NCBI RefSeq assembly: GCF_018446385.1
Contig: NC_056001.1
Coordinates: forward strand, 109,532,436 to 109,596,435
Reading direction: 5' to 3'
Length of the DNA stretch: 64,000 nt
Source: Zingiber officinale
Lineage: Eukaryota; Streptophyta; Magnoliopsida; Zingiberales; Zingiberaceae
Numbering within the stretch: position 1 is the stretch's first letter; the number at the start of each line of letters is the position of its first letter. This document shows, piece after piece, positions 32,900 to 43,870 of the stretch. Below the pieces are notes generated by a model. The model was not told the origin of the DNA, searched no databases, and saw only the letters and a list, made by a program, of their open reading frames with translations. The position numbers and the translations under genes are program-made.

Positions 32900-33677
32900 G
32901 GAGCTGCGTGATATCAAGAGGAGAAATTCTGCCTTGCAGATGCAACAGTTTGTTGGAGAGGAAAAGAATGATTTGTTGGATTATCTAAGATCATTACAAC
33001 CTGAGAAGGTTAGTGAGTTTTCATGTATGCTTGTAACATTTACAAAAGTATATAATTAGCCCAGCTTGTTAATTTCTATTAACTAGCAGAATTTGAATGC
33101 TATATAATTTGGTGCTAATGCTTCCTAATAAAACCATTTTTTAACTGTAACGGGACAGAAATACCAAAGAGGTATTTTCAGCTCAATACCAAAACCAAAG
33201 ATTCATCAACCCATACAGTTCAACAGAATCATTTTATGCTAACGGGACAGAAATACCAAAACTTGTTATCTGAGATTAGGGTAAAATCGTACCGCAAATA
33301 AGCCCTAAGGTCGGCAGAGGTCGAGGGCTCGGAGGAGTAGGAGAAGAGGGTCGTCGCCGGCTGATCGCTGGGTTCTGCTCAGGGAGGTCTAACGGCGGCA
33401 GAGGTCGAGGATTTTGAGAGAGGGCGAGGGCTCGGAGGAGTAGGAGAAGAGGGTCGTCGCCGGCGGATCGCTGGTTCTGCTCAGGGAGGTCACAGGAGGG
33501 TCTCCGCTCTCAGGGATGCCGGAGAAGGTGTCGGGGCGCGAGACGTGAGGTTAGGGCGCTGTTGCTGCGTTTTCTGCCCTGCTCTGTGCACGTGCAAACC
33601 ACGTGATTCAACTTTTTATAAGTGTTTTGTGGTCCAGGGAGGGATCAGGGCAGGGAGGGACCAGAGGATCCGCGCTG
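32900..33677. repeat. Right inverted arm of the Pack-MULE
   Basis: Reverse complement of 28395-29186, ending GGATCCGCGCTG. It has about the same length (778 against 792 bp) and a small duplication of the GGGACAGAAATACCAAA block (about 33150 and 33245). Confidence 0.9.
32901..33008 (+). pseudogene. Captured internal exon (DUF760-like) in the right arm
   Basis: The same 36 codons as at 29078-29185 (here ELRDIKRRNSALQMQQFVGE...), followed by GTTAGTGAG. The acceptor side differs (CCAGCG instead of TTACAG) because the inverted repeat stops there. Confidence 0.55.
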
Positions 33678-33686
33678 TAAATTGAT
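33678..33686. repeat. 9-bp target duplication, right side
   Basis: TAAATTGAT, identical to 28386-28394. Beyond it (ACCCAGCTTCCAGTC) would lie the former upstream sequence of mTERF C. Confidence 0.9.
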
Positions 33687-36600
33687 ACCCAGCTTCCAGT
33701 CAACTTCACCACCCCCCTCCCCCCCCCCCCCCCCCCCCCCCCCCCTCATTTTGGATTTGATGTTGTGGTCTTATAAGGTAGAATGAATTCAATCAATTTG
33801 AATGATTTTTATTGACTTGTATAAAATCTTACATAATTATGAAAAAAAATTTATGAAGTTCTATAGACTTTTTTACAAGACTTTTACAAATATTTATAAA
33901 TTTTTTCATGAAAACTTGTAGATTTGTGAGAAAGAAAAATTGCCAATATATACATTCGATTCGCTATTGTATCTCTCCATGCATTGACATTTACTCGTTG
34001 TTGTTCTTGAGTATCAAAGCAATTGACACCATAAACTTGCTCTGGTAAGGATGATAAAATTTCATTATCTGGTTCAACTAGAAATTCATCAGAAGAACGA
34101 CACTCCTTGTAAAGAAAATTATACAATCCGATAGAAGTCTAATTTTTTATAATACAAAATTTATTTTAAAAAAGACCATAATTAAAAAAAAAATAAAGAA
34201 AAATTTAAAAACGGTCAATTCAAAAAAAAATCGTAAACATAAAAAATTAAAGAAAAAAATCATAAACTTAAAAAAAACTTAAATTAAAAAAACGTAAAAA
34301 TTAAAAATAACCATAAACTAAAAAAAACCTAAACTTAAAACTTTTAAAAAAAACTAAAATAAAAAAAACATAAATTAAAAAAAAAATGTAAACTTTAAAA
34401 AAATAGAGAAAAACATAAAATTCAAAAAAACTAATAATAATAAAGTTTTTTGAAAAACATGTATAGTTAGTTTGGTGAAAATCGAAATGTAACTTGATCT
34501 CAAAGTCTGATTTAAAGACGCTCTCCTTTTTCTCCAAAATGTAACCATCACCTCTTCCGCAAGTAACCATTCTTCTCCATCTCCCGTCTCCGTGACTATT
34601 CGTGTGCTGCCGTAATCAGTGTTGATCCTACCTACGAGCGCCAACAAATGAATAACTAGTAAATTGATTTAGTTGTCAATTTAATCTCCAATCACCGGAT
34701 GACAATGAGGATGATATTGTGGTTAAAGACCTTGATGAAGAGAAATAACAAGAAAAGCGTTAGAATGACAGCTAAGGGTTCTCCGCGTAGCAACTCTGAC
34801 ATTCAAATTAGAGGGTGAAGAAAATAAATATTAAGATTCCAATATACATAGTAATGTGTATATATATGTGTACCTTGGAGATTGAACAAGACTATCTTTT
34901 ATAGAGTGAAAGTAGACCTTTTCAATTCATTCTAATCTTCATATGATCGCTATTTAATTTTTTAAACAATGTAAGATTTATTTATGTTGTCTTTTTCTTA
35001 AAATAATCGAGATTCATAATTTTTTTTATTTTGTTCCAATTCTCATGTTGTTATTATTTAATTCCTTAAATAATATAAGATTTATTCATAATGTTATCTT
35101 TCTTCTAAAATAATCAAGATTTATACGATGATTATTATTTTGCTGAAATGACTCATTATCTTAAATGGCTGAGAGACCGGGAGATTTAAGTAGTCATGGA
35201 GTCGGAAGGCTCGAGTAATTTTGGATCCGGGAGGCTCGAGAGATCCAGGAGGCCAGAGTACTCAGGCTCTGATCTAACCTTATCATTGTATAGTGTTGGA
35301 CTATCCCCTCTTTGCTTCCGCTTGATCAGGCGACCATGCCCTCAGTTTCGAGGCACGCGAGTCACTGGCCTTCTGCTCCAGCCGCTGGTACAAGGACAGA
35401 CAAAGAGTTTTTTTGCTGTAAATTTTGCAATGGCCATTGCAGCGAGCAAAATTTATGCATCGCCAACAGGGAGTAAACAACTAAGGATTCTCCTTGAAAG
35501 TTGTAAGATTGTCATGGATCATTGTCCATGGAGGAAAAGATAAGAGCAGAAGGCCAGGAAGAGGTTCGGGTTCCTAAACTCTTACCTCTGCTTTCTTTTG
35601 CATTAACAAATTAACATGCTGGTAAACTCTGCATTTTCATAATGAATACAAATTAAAGAACTTACTATCCAAATTTATACAGTCTAAAGTTCAGTCCAAA
35701 TGGGCTCACCATGTGAAAATATGAATATATGATGTCTATTATATTGAGGTAGACGTGGATATATGATATTTGTGATGTTGAAAAAAAGATATGAAGGTAT
35801 AATATCTATTATGCCGAGATGAATGTAGATAATATTTGTAATATCGAGGAAAAGATGAGAAGGTATTATATCTATTGAGTTGAAGGGAGGTATTCAAAAG
35901 TCCAATCCCGAGTCGATAACTTTCCAAGTCCTTGACTCAATCGCACATTTATAAATCCAAATCCAAACTGAGTCCGCAGTCTAAGCTCAAATTGCATCGG
36001 CAGCCTAGCCTGAATCATGTCGACAGTCTTTCAAATCCTTAACTCAGTTGTGCATTTATAAGCCCAAACTAACTCGACTGCCTATCCGAATTACATCGGC
36101 AGCCTTCAAATGAGTGATTAATGAATGCATGGCCATTCGGATTTTATATTCAGACTTAGTTTAGAGCATCCAAACCCGTTTCACCATTCAAAATGCTAAT
36201 TTAGGATAAAAAGTTAATTTATTAAATTTGGATAATAATTTTTCAATACACCATATATCAACTTCCTTATTTATGCTCTCTTCTCTATAATGTTTAGAAA
36301 ATATTATCCATTCTTTAAATTTAGAGATGTACGATTCAAAATATATAATTTAATGAATGGATAGAATAGTTGATGCAAAGATTTTTTTAACTATCATATT
36401 TAAAATTTACGATAAAATCTTTGAATAAAGTATCTGATAATGCTCTTATAACGCACCATCAAACTAGTGCAAAGAGTAACTAATAATACTATGTAAAAAT
36501 CTACAATTGTAACCAAGCTAGGTTAAGCCCACAAGGAAGGAGATTGGATTTTATACGGAGGTCTTGTAAGGTAGCACCAAGAAGTGAAGTCGGAGTTGTA

Positions 36601-36911
36601 CAATCAGACTTATATGATGCTCAAGAAGTGAAGTCGGAGTTGGAAGATACTCAGAAATATTAGAGAGGCGGGTGTGGAGCCGAATATTAAGAGAAGTTTG
36701 ATTTGCTTTAAGATAATAAAAGTAATTAATCGTAATAAAAAAAATGATTAATCAGATTGGGTAACGTCAAGTCTCGGGAGCCCGACCCGGTCTCATGGAA
36801 GTTTTCCACCGGTCATCAAAGTAAATTAGGAAGTGCTCGCAGCGAGCAGTCACCCAGTATCCTTTAGTTGTGTGTCTCATTTGAGAAAAAAAAAATCCTA
36901 CAAATTTATCA
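33687..36911. other. AT-rich spacer with poly-C tract, no gene recognised
   Basis: A nearly pure C tract lies at about 33712-33745, only 30-60 bp from the Pack-MULE end. 34140-34470 is an A-rich low-complexity block. A 115-codon plus-strand frame at 35196-35543 has no recognised relatives. At 35720-35880 and 35940-36110 there are diverged local repeats (ATATCTATTATG-like; GCATCGGCAGCCT and CATTTATAA-CC). No RNA gene was seen. Confidence 0.35.
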
Positions 36912-36919
36912 TAACTAGG

Positions 36920-37465
36920 TAGGGATATAAATGAACCAAACGGTTCGTGAGCTATTCGGAACTCGATTCGGTAAAAAGCTCGTTCGAGTTCGTTCGTTTA
37001 TCTTATCGAGCCGAGCTCAAGCTCGATTTCGAGCTCGACAGTTTTATCGAACCGAGCTCGAGCTTAAGGATATTCGGCTCGTGAGCTCGCAAACATATTC
37101 ATTTACAGGCTTGCGAGCCAAAAAAATGAGCCTTAAACCGAGTCAAAAAACGAGCTCTAAAACAAGCAAAAAAATAAAATCTAAAACGAGCCTTAAAATG
37201 ATCAAAAAACGAGCTCTAAAACGAGTCAAAAATGAACTCTAAACGAGCCCGAAAATGAGTTAGACTCGTTAACTTTGATAATCGAGCTAATAACGAACCG
37301 AGCTCGAACTGTTCGCGAGCTTGATAATTCAAAAACAAGCCAAGCTCGAACCTTGTGATAAAAGCTCGATTCGAGCTCTAGCCGAGCTCGAGCCTGAATA
37401 TAACTTAAACGAGCTGAGCTCGAGCTTAATACTGTTCGGCTCGGTTCAGCTCGTTTACATACCTA
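36920..37465. mobile_element. GCTCG-rich hAT-type MITE, copy 3
   Basis: The ends are TAGGGATATAAATGAACC and CGTTTACATACCTA. The 8-bp flanks are TAACTAGG (36912-36919) and TAATTGGG (37466-37473), a 6/8 match. It has the same internal composition and order as the copy at 24893. Confidence 0.75.
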
Positions 37466-37670
37466 TAATTGGGGCTCAAATAACAAATACCTAGATGATA
37501 ATCTGAATACCCTATCGCTACATTATAATCCGGGAGCCAAAGTAATTAATAGTAGTCATTATGGATGGAGATTTTGAAGTACCATTCCTAAATGAAAAGA
37601 TAATGATAAAGGTTGGTGGCCATTTAAAAAAATAAATTAATGTCATATAAAATGCTCAAAATGTCATGAA

Positions 37671-38590
37671 CATAGTTTGCAAAATCGCGATCCGGATCGT
37701 AGGATCGTACGATCCTACGATCCGGAAACCCAAAATCGATCCAGGATCGTGCAGAATCGTTTTTGCAGTAGGATCGCAGCAGGATCGGTAGGATCGGTAG
37801 ATCGGAGCTGAATTGGTAGAATCGGAGCAGGATCGGTGGAAGCTTTGAGAGGTCATAACTTTTGACTCGGATTGAACCACGAGGCCTATAATATATCAAA
37901 TTAAAGCTCGTTCAGAAATTTTTAATAAATTTCAAAGTTTATCCTTAACCATTATCTTTTTTTCATCTTATTAGAGTTTTAAATTATTTAAATATATGTT
38001 TAATTATTTTTGAGTTAATTTTTTTATCAATAATATTCTGTCATTTATTTTTCTCAAAATAATAAGTTTTTGGATGTCTATTGTCTAGTATTGTGTGACA
38101 TCAACCAGTCTTTAGAAGATTATTTCCGGCATTCATATTTGAATCAAAGGATTCAATAACTTCTGTTATATACGTTAGATGCTTTGTTGACATTTAAATT
38201 GAATTATCTTATAAATCAAGGAAATATTTTTGACATTGTATGTGTTATTATTATTGTGTTAATAGATATTTTATATTCTTTCATTTTATGATATGAAAAT
38301 ATAAATATTATTACTATGCGAGAATGATAGTTGAATTACAAGTTAATTTAAATTTGTACATGTAGTAATGTAATTTGATGTGTTGAGTGTAAATAATTGC
38401 ATATATATACAAAGTTAGTTATTTATTTATATGTAAATGAGTTTTTTAGGTATTTTTTCTAATTATTAATCATGTATGATAAAATTTTAAGGGTTTTTGG
38501 TAGGATCGTACGATTCTACGATCCGATCCTGACCGATCCGATCCTGACCCTAAATCAATCCTGCATAGAATCGCGATTCTACAAATTATG
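37671..38590. mobile_element. hAT-type non-autonomous element with GATCGTACGATC palindromes
   Basis: The flanks are an exact 8-bp duplication, GTCATGAA, at 37663-37670 and 38591-38598. The ends are inverted: CATAGTTTGCAAAATCGCGA against CATAATTTGTAGAATCGCGA read from the right. The subterminal regions are dense in GGATCGTACGATCC and GGATCGG. The centre, about 600 bp, is AT-rich. No transposase was seen. Confidence 0.85.
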
Positions 38591-38860
38591 GTCATGAAGC
38601 ATACTGTTATACACAACAATTCTAAAAAAAAATAAGATGATTATTTAGAGAAAATGGTTTTTTTTTAAAATCTAACTATTTAAACCCTGCTGTCTTTGCC
38701 CTACACCATTCAATCCTGAATCAATACTTCATTCATGAAAATAAATTAATGGACCTTTTACACCATAGGTACTTGTGCCCACAACCATCTATCTAAGTTT
38801 TTCCACTAAATTCAAGGCCAACACATGTACCAACAGATGATCGAACCAAACCTATTTTTA

Positions 38861-39174
38861 AAGCATTTCTAATGATTAGAGTTCTAAATGAGTTTTTTTC
38901 AAGATCTTAATATGTCACATCAATAATATGGAAGCTCATTGAAATATCATCAATGGTTAAAACTCTAAATGTGCTTTCTTATGATCCAATTCATAAGATG
39001 AGTTGCATGACTTCATACATATTGTATAAAATTCGAGACAAAAGAATAAGTTTGTATTTTCACTACTGCTCTTAAATTACAAACCTTAAATCTCATCTCT
39101 ACAATGGTTCAAGACTTTTTATTCAGCTTTTTAAATTTTACAAACCTCTCATAAACCTTACATTGGAGATGCCC
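38861..39174. mobile_element. Tourist-like MITE (314 bp), target duplication TTA
   Basis: The ends are AAGCATTTCTAATG and, from the right, GGGCATCTCCAATG, a Tourist/PIF-Harbinger type end. TTA lies on both sides (38858-38860 and 39175-39177). The paralogous unit E has the empty site CCTATTTTTAGTTCTAC with a single TTA at 59333-59335. This proves the element and its exact limits. Confidence 0.92.
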
Positions 39175-41164
39175 TTAGTTCTACTATACCTTAACCACTG
39201 CAGGATGCCCGTCGGAGCAATAGATGTAATTTTTTAAAACAATGAACACTGTGCAAAATTATATAGATGGTAAATCACATCATTAAAGTAACTCTCATTA
39301 GGTGCCTAATCTCGTTAGGCAAAAGATCGTTGTACTAAGATAAAATACACTCCGTGTCATATCTAGCCATGAGACCAAAAATGCTAAGGAGGTGAATGAT
39401 ATCAGCTTTTGCTCTAATATTACAAGTTTTGTTTCAATTCTGATTGATTCAACTAATCTTGTTTATACATAAATCAAATTTTATCAAATTGCCATAAAAA
39501 AAACATAACACATAAAATAGATTATCCAGCTTTATAAATCCAATAAAACAACTTGTAGATAGGCACATAAAATTAAAGAATTTAAACAATAAGAAGGTAA
39601 AAGATAGAAAAAAAATACCTCTTTAAAAAGAGTAGCTTGCAGAAGCAGCAGAGGGTAAATCACCCAACAAAACTGCCTTGGCGATTGTCCCAGCTAGTAT
39701 AAGATTTTTATGATCGATTTACAATTTAAATTTCTATACAAGAAGAATCTCAAGCAAACAGTGCTTCGCATATATGTAAGAATTTGTAATTTACAACATT
39801 CAGAAATAGACTGTAATTTGTGTTAACAAACAAGGAAACTTATGTAGGTGACCGACTCTATGACATAATACGAGTGACACGTTCAATGATGCTCAACATG
39901 AACCAAACTTTGCTGGAATAGAAGGAAAGTGATTTCTCACTAACCTTGGCAGATGTCACTGTAAAGTAAACCATATGAGAAACTAGAACAAGAATTGTTC
40001 AATATCATTGCTTATTCTAGAAAAGAAACTCATCACAGGCAAACAATACTCTTCACACGTATGTAAGAATTAGCAATTGACAACATTCAGAAATAGACTG
40101 TAATTTTTGTGTTAACAAACAAGGAAATTTAAGAGTGACACTTTCAATGAAGCTGGACAAAGAAGCTTCTAACTCGAATAGAAGGAAAGTGATTTTTCAC
40201 TAACCTTGGCACATATCACTGCACTACAACATGAGCCAAATTTTGCTAGAAGAAAAAAGAAAAAAAAATCACTTTTTTACAATTTAAAAGACACTATGTC
40301 TTTTCCTGTGCGAGGAGTTCAACTGACAAGTTCCTAAATAAGCGCTTTGCAAGTCAAACAGGTTGTAAAAAAAGGAATTTTGTATAAATATAGCATCCTC
40401 ATGTTTACATTAGCAGTTACCTTTATAATTGACGAACTAGGAAAGTAATAAGCAAACTATATGAGAAACTAGAGCAAGAATGGTTCAATATCATTGAAAA
40501 GAAACTCATACACAAATAAACCCTTCAGCTGTTGGTTATTCCTTCAAACTCAGCTACAACTCACATGGCTTCAAGCTCCTTCAACTTTTAAAAGTATTAA
40601 AACGATTGATGTTACAACTAATTTGAAAGAAATTGGGTTCTCTATGACCTTGCAGATGGATAGTGTAGCCCAGCAGCATACATCTGACTCTGCTTGCTCA
40701 ACAAATCCTTTTTAACTCAATCAAGTTTCAAAATGGAACTCAGAAAGACTAACATTCTCATGTCTACAGCAACAACGCCATGTATGATACAGAATATGAA
40801 AATTAAAAATGGTTTCTCTGTAATCTTGGCAGATGAGTATTGTTTTCAGACTTAAATCCAACTCTGCTTGTCAAAGGGGGAAAAAATCTCCTTTAATGAT
40901 TCTAAACGACAAATATCTTCTCATTGGAAGGAGTTCAACAGATAAGGTACTACAAGAAATCCATTTCAACTCAATCCGATTGCAAAATGGAACTCAGAAA
41001 ACCTAACATCCTCATGGCTAGAATATGAATATGGCAAGTAAACCATATGAAAACTAGGACAAAATTGGTTCAATATCATTGCTTATCCAGTCATGAAAAT
41101 CAAACCTATGTAAATCTTGCATTCATTAGCAGTTTGGATTATTCCCTTTGAACCCAGCTACAAC

Positions 41165-42280
41165 TCACAAGACTTCACGCAGTTTGGGTAATTTATCTTC
41201 ATAAGGGAGCACATACTGCTTCAAAAATTTTGGACCAGATGATGAGAAAAATACACGTAACTTGTTTGTCGACTTCCATAACCCTTCAGCTTTCAATATC
41301 TCCATCACACGAAATCGAGGAATTAACCTCTTTTCCAAACATAGCACTAAAGGTACCGGGCGGTGAGCAACGTCTGAAGGTGAAATTCCAACAACATTGA
41401 CCAAAAATTCCATCTTTTTCTGCAATGACTCTATGGAAAGGAGTAAAAAGCGTGGGTGTTTCTTGATTGCAGTAATGAAATCCGAGTTCGACCAACCAAA
41501 ATTGTTCATGAGCTTGAGTTGGGCCTCAAATTTTTCCGTGCTCACCCCTTGCAGTACATCAAGAATCCAGAGGAACATTCCAGATCCTCGAGGAACTCCA
41601 AGCTCCTCAGCTCTATCTACCAAAGCCCGGAGGGATTCAGGATTCTGAACGATGAAGCCGGGGCGCCTTTTAATGACACGAGAAACCCGGTCTTCAGGAA
41701 TACCACATTCATCCCGTAAGAAGTTCAAGTTAGGGCGTACCACTTTCTCAATGCTGGTGCTCATAAACCTATTAGAGCCCCGGAGATTCCTGAGGAGGAT
41801 CTCCTTCGATCCAAATAAACTTTCCCAAACCTTCAATCTGGGGAGAAGCGCGTTCTGGGCGTCGAGGTAGAGAATGAAGGGGTGCCGCAAAACGGCATTG
41901 GCGATGTCGGACTCAGATAACCCCATGTCGCGCAAAATTTTAAACTTTGGAGCGAGACTGTTCTCCACATCCCCGCAGAGAAATCCTGGCCTCCGAGATA
42001 TTATCTTTCTGAGATTAGCACCATCAAGGCCATGAGATCTGAAGAATCCAAGAACAGCATCGGGCTTCTCGGTGGACTGAAAGCAGGGTAGCGACTTTGA
42101 GACCTTGGAAGCGTCGTCGGCGGAGAACCCGCATGTATTCACGAGGTACTCAACCATGAAATGGGGATCGGGAGAAGCGGTAGTGCCTAAGGAGGAGACG
42201 GCTGTGCCGGTGGAGAAGTAGACGCAACGGAGTTGCGTCGACGGAGGGAGCGCATGGCGGCGGACCAGTGAGTGAAGCAT
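41165..42280 (-). CDS. mTERF family protein, copy D, predicted organellar
   Basis: An open, intronless frame of 371 codons. ATG 42280 gives MLHSLVRRHALPPSTQLRCV, then YFSTGTAVSSLGTTASPDPH, a presequence rich in Arg, Ser and Thr without early acidic residues. The mTERF repeats follow, for example CGFSADDASKVSKSLPCFQS, GANLRKIISRRPGFLCGDV, GLSESDIANAVLRHPFILYL, GIPEDRVSRVIKRRPGFIVQ and GISPSDVAHRPVPLVLCLEK, ending KLPKLREVL. It is very close to copy E and next closest to A. The 5' region carries a 152-bp block, absent from E, bounded by TAAAACC repeats, which may alter the promoter. Function inferred from family: binding of organelle nucleic acid. Confidence 0.92.
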   Translation of the reverse strand: MLHSLVRRHALPPSTQLRCVYFSTGTAVSSLGTTASPDPHFMVEYLVNTCGFSADDASKVSKSLPCFQSTEKPDAVLGFFRSHGLDGANLRKIISRRPGFLCGDVENSLAPKFKILRDMGLSESDIANAVLRHPFILYLDAQNALLPRLKVWESLFGSKEILLRNLRGSNRFMSTSIEKVVRPNLNFLRDECGIPEDRVSRVIKRRPGFIVQNPESLRALVDRAEELGVPRGSGMFLWILDVLQGVSTEKFEAQLKLMNNFGWSNSDFITAIKKHPRFLLLSIESLQKKMEFLVNVVGISPSDVAHRPVPLVLCLEKRLIPRFRVMEILKAEGLWKSTNKLRVFFSSSGPKFLKQYVLPYEDKLPKLREVL

Positions 42281-42337
42281 CGCGTCGGCGCGTCAAAGGA
42301 CAACCGTAGGGACGACTTAAATCGATCCCGTAAAACC

Positions 42338-42489
42338 GCAAAAGGTAAAATCGCTCGCCCCCGGTGTTTTTGTCGCACCCGACTCAAGGCCAAAGAGGTA
42401 AATCATAATATCCTGAACTAACATGTGATAGGTGAGGTGAGTTACACAGAGACTGAAGATTTACGCCCCAAAAGACTGACCATAAAACC
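42338..42489. repeat. Inserted 152-bp block upstream of mTERF D
   Basis: TAAAACC occurs at 42331-42337 and 42483-42489. Copy E has one TAAAACC followed directly by CTACTTGCATCACC. The block could be a small transposon with a 7-bp duplication or a repair-mediated insertion. Confidence 0.5.
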
Positions 42490-42525
42490 CTACTTGAATC
42501 ACCGCGTAGGGGTGTTCTCTTTGTA

Positions 42526-43298
42526 CAAATGGTGCATAAAATTTTTTTTGTAATTTCCCTTTTAACCCTCCCGCCGTCAACCGCCGCTTCTCATTCTTCA
42601 TTTTTCAAGCATTTAAATCATTTTTTTAATTTTAAATGAATATATGATTCGACTACACATGTTCTCACTCTCTCTCTTCCTCCATTCCTCTACCTACTTC
42701 CTAGTCTTATAAACATAAAATGATCATGAACTCTACTTATCATACGTCGTGATGATCAGTGGGATTGCACGAGACGAGTTCAAAGGACAACAACGATTAA
42801 TATCCTTGATGTTGAATGACAAACTTCTAACAAGAATAAAATTAATAAAAGAAGATAGATAAAAATTTATCAATGTATGTAGAAGTTTACTATTGTAAAA
42901 TAGGTTACGTCTAAAAAATTCACTTTTGTAGCAAAGGGTGATGAAAAAAATCGTGTTGATGGTGTCATTGGATGTGTGGAGAATAAATATTAAACAACAC
43001 ATGTAATATGATGTACTTCATCACTTAATTAGTTTGCAAGGTGCATATGTGTTGCTAGATTTCAGCTAGACGTTACATACAAGTTAGGTTGATATGGTAG
43101 GTAACAGCACATTGGGCTGGATATGCGATCATATCAGGTCCACTTTCTTTGTTGATCAAAATTTTGGTTTGATACCATATCTACCTTCTCATTGCTCAAC
43201 CCGTCGTAGTTATTTGGAGTTTGCATAAATCCAATTAACCTAAATCCATCAGTAGATTTTAACCAAAACTCACTAATTGACCTAAACATGTTTGATTA
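42526..43298. other. AT-rich spacer plus dispersed repeat
   Basis: No gene. From about 43100 to 43298 lies a copy of the dispersed repeat (GCTCAACCCGTCGTAGTTAT; CCATCAGTAGATTTTAACC). It is interrupted by the retroelement and continues at 47487. Confidence 0.4.
43294..43298. repeat. Target duplication GATTA, left side
   Basis: Repeated exactly at 47487-47491; it delimits the gag-only LTR element between. Confidence 0.85.
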
Positions 43299-43639
43299 TG
43301 TTGGTGCAGCGGAGGCCGGCAAGAGGGGGGTGAATTGCTTGAAAAATAAAGTATACCCTCCTCGTGCTTTCAACTCAAAAATGCAATAGTAAAATAATAA
43401 CAGATAAATTAACAGAAACGAAAAGAGACTTAGCTATTTGCTTGGTTACAACCAAGAAGGTTGTTAATCCAAGGTAGTAAGAAAAAACGCACTGAAGAAT
43501 CTTCTTCTCTGAAGGCGGAGAAGCCTTTTACATTTTGGAAGCTTAAAACTATTGCTAGGAATGACTACACAGTTGATTGCTTGAGTTGATTCTAAATTCT
43601 TAGCTCTAGGGGCTTTTATATAGCCTCTGGAAATCCTAT

Positions 43640-43870
43640 CTCGGAGGTCCAAGGCGCCTCCAACTGAGGTCCAAGACGCCTCCATTGAGTGAGTGGATAA
43701 AATTTTATCCGTAGCACAAACGGTCAATTTGACCAGCTCAAGGTGCCTTCAATGAGTCATGAAGGCGCCTTCAACGAGCCCATGAAGGCGCCTTCAACGA
43801 GCCCATGAAGGCGCCTTCAACGAGCCCATGAAGGCGCCTCCATGAGTTTTTCAAGGCGCCTTGAGTTTGT
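43640..43870. repeat. Array of AAGGCGCCTT palindromes in the LTR
   Basis: About eight exact or near copies of the AAGGCGCCTT palindrome, with spacers such as CAACGAGCCCATG, lie just upstream (in element sense) of the TATATAAA-type promoter box near 43618. Similar arrays lie at about 46945-47103, 54833-55000 and 57805-57972. Confidence 0.85.

Larger units (their letters stand above)
28395..33677. mobile_element. Pack-MULE (5,283 bp) with long inverted ends and captured gene pieces
   Basis: The ends are CAGCGCGGATCCTCTGG and its reverse complement, flanked by an exact 9-bp duplication, the hallmark of Mutator-like elements. The arms 28395-29186 and 32900-33677 are inverted copies of each other over about 0.78 kb. 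Each arm has, reading inward, TTATAAAAAG, ATCACGTGG and GCACGTGC (TATA-like and G-box-like), then a C-rich leader-like region (TCTCCTACTCCTCCGAGCCC repeated) and a captured exon. No transposase is present. Between the arms lie SWEET, PP2A-B56 and GRF zinc-finger fragments. It would need a MULE transposase from elsewhere to move. The sharp ends and intact duplication suggest a fairly young insertion. Confidence 0.92.
38633..42525. repeat. Segmental duplication unit D (partner at 59095-62590)
   Basis: It runs from AAAAATAAGATGATTATTTA to just past the mTERF D promoter. It matches 59095-62590 continuously with few differences, apart from a MITE (38861-39174) and a 152-bp block (42338-42489) present only here. 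It includes the whole mTERF gene and about 2.5 kb of its 3' flank. Confidence 0.9.

Noticed and set aside
35196-35543. 115-codon plus-strand frame
   Set aside because: No family resemblance and no clear promoter or codon pattern; kept only as a remark in the spacer entry.
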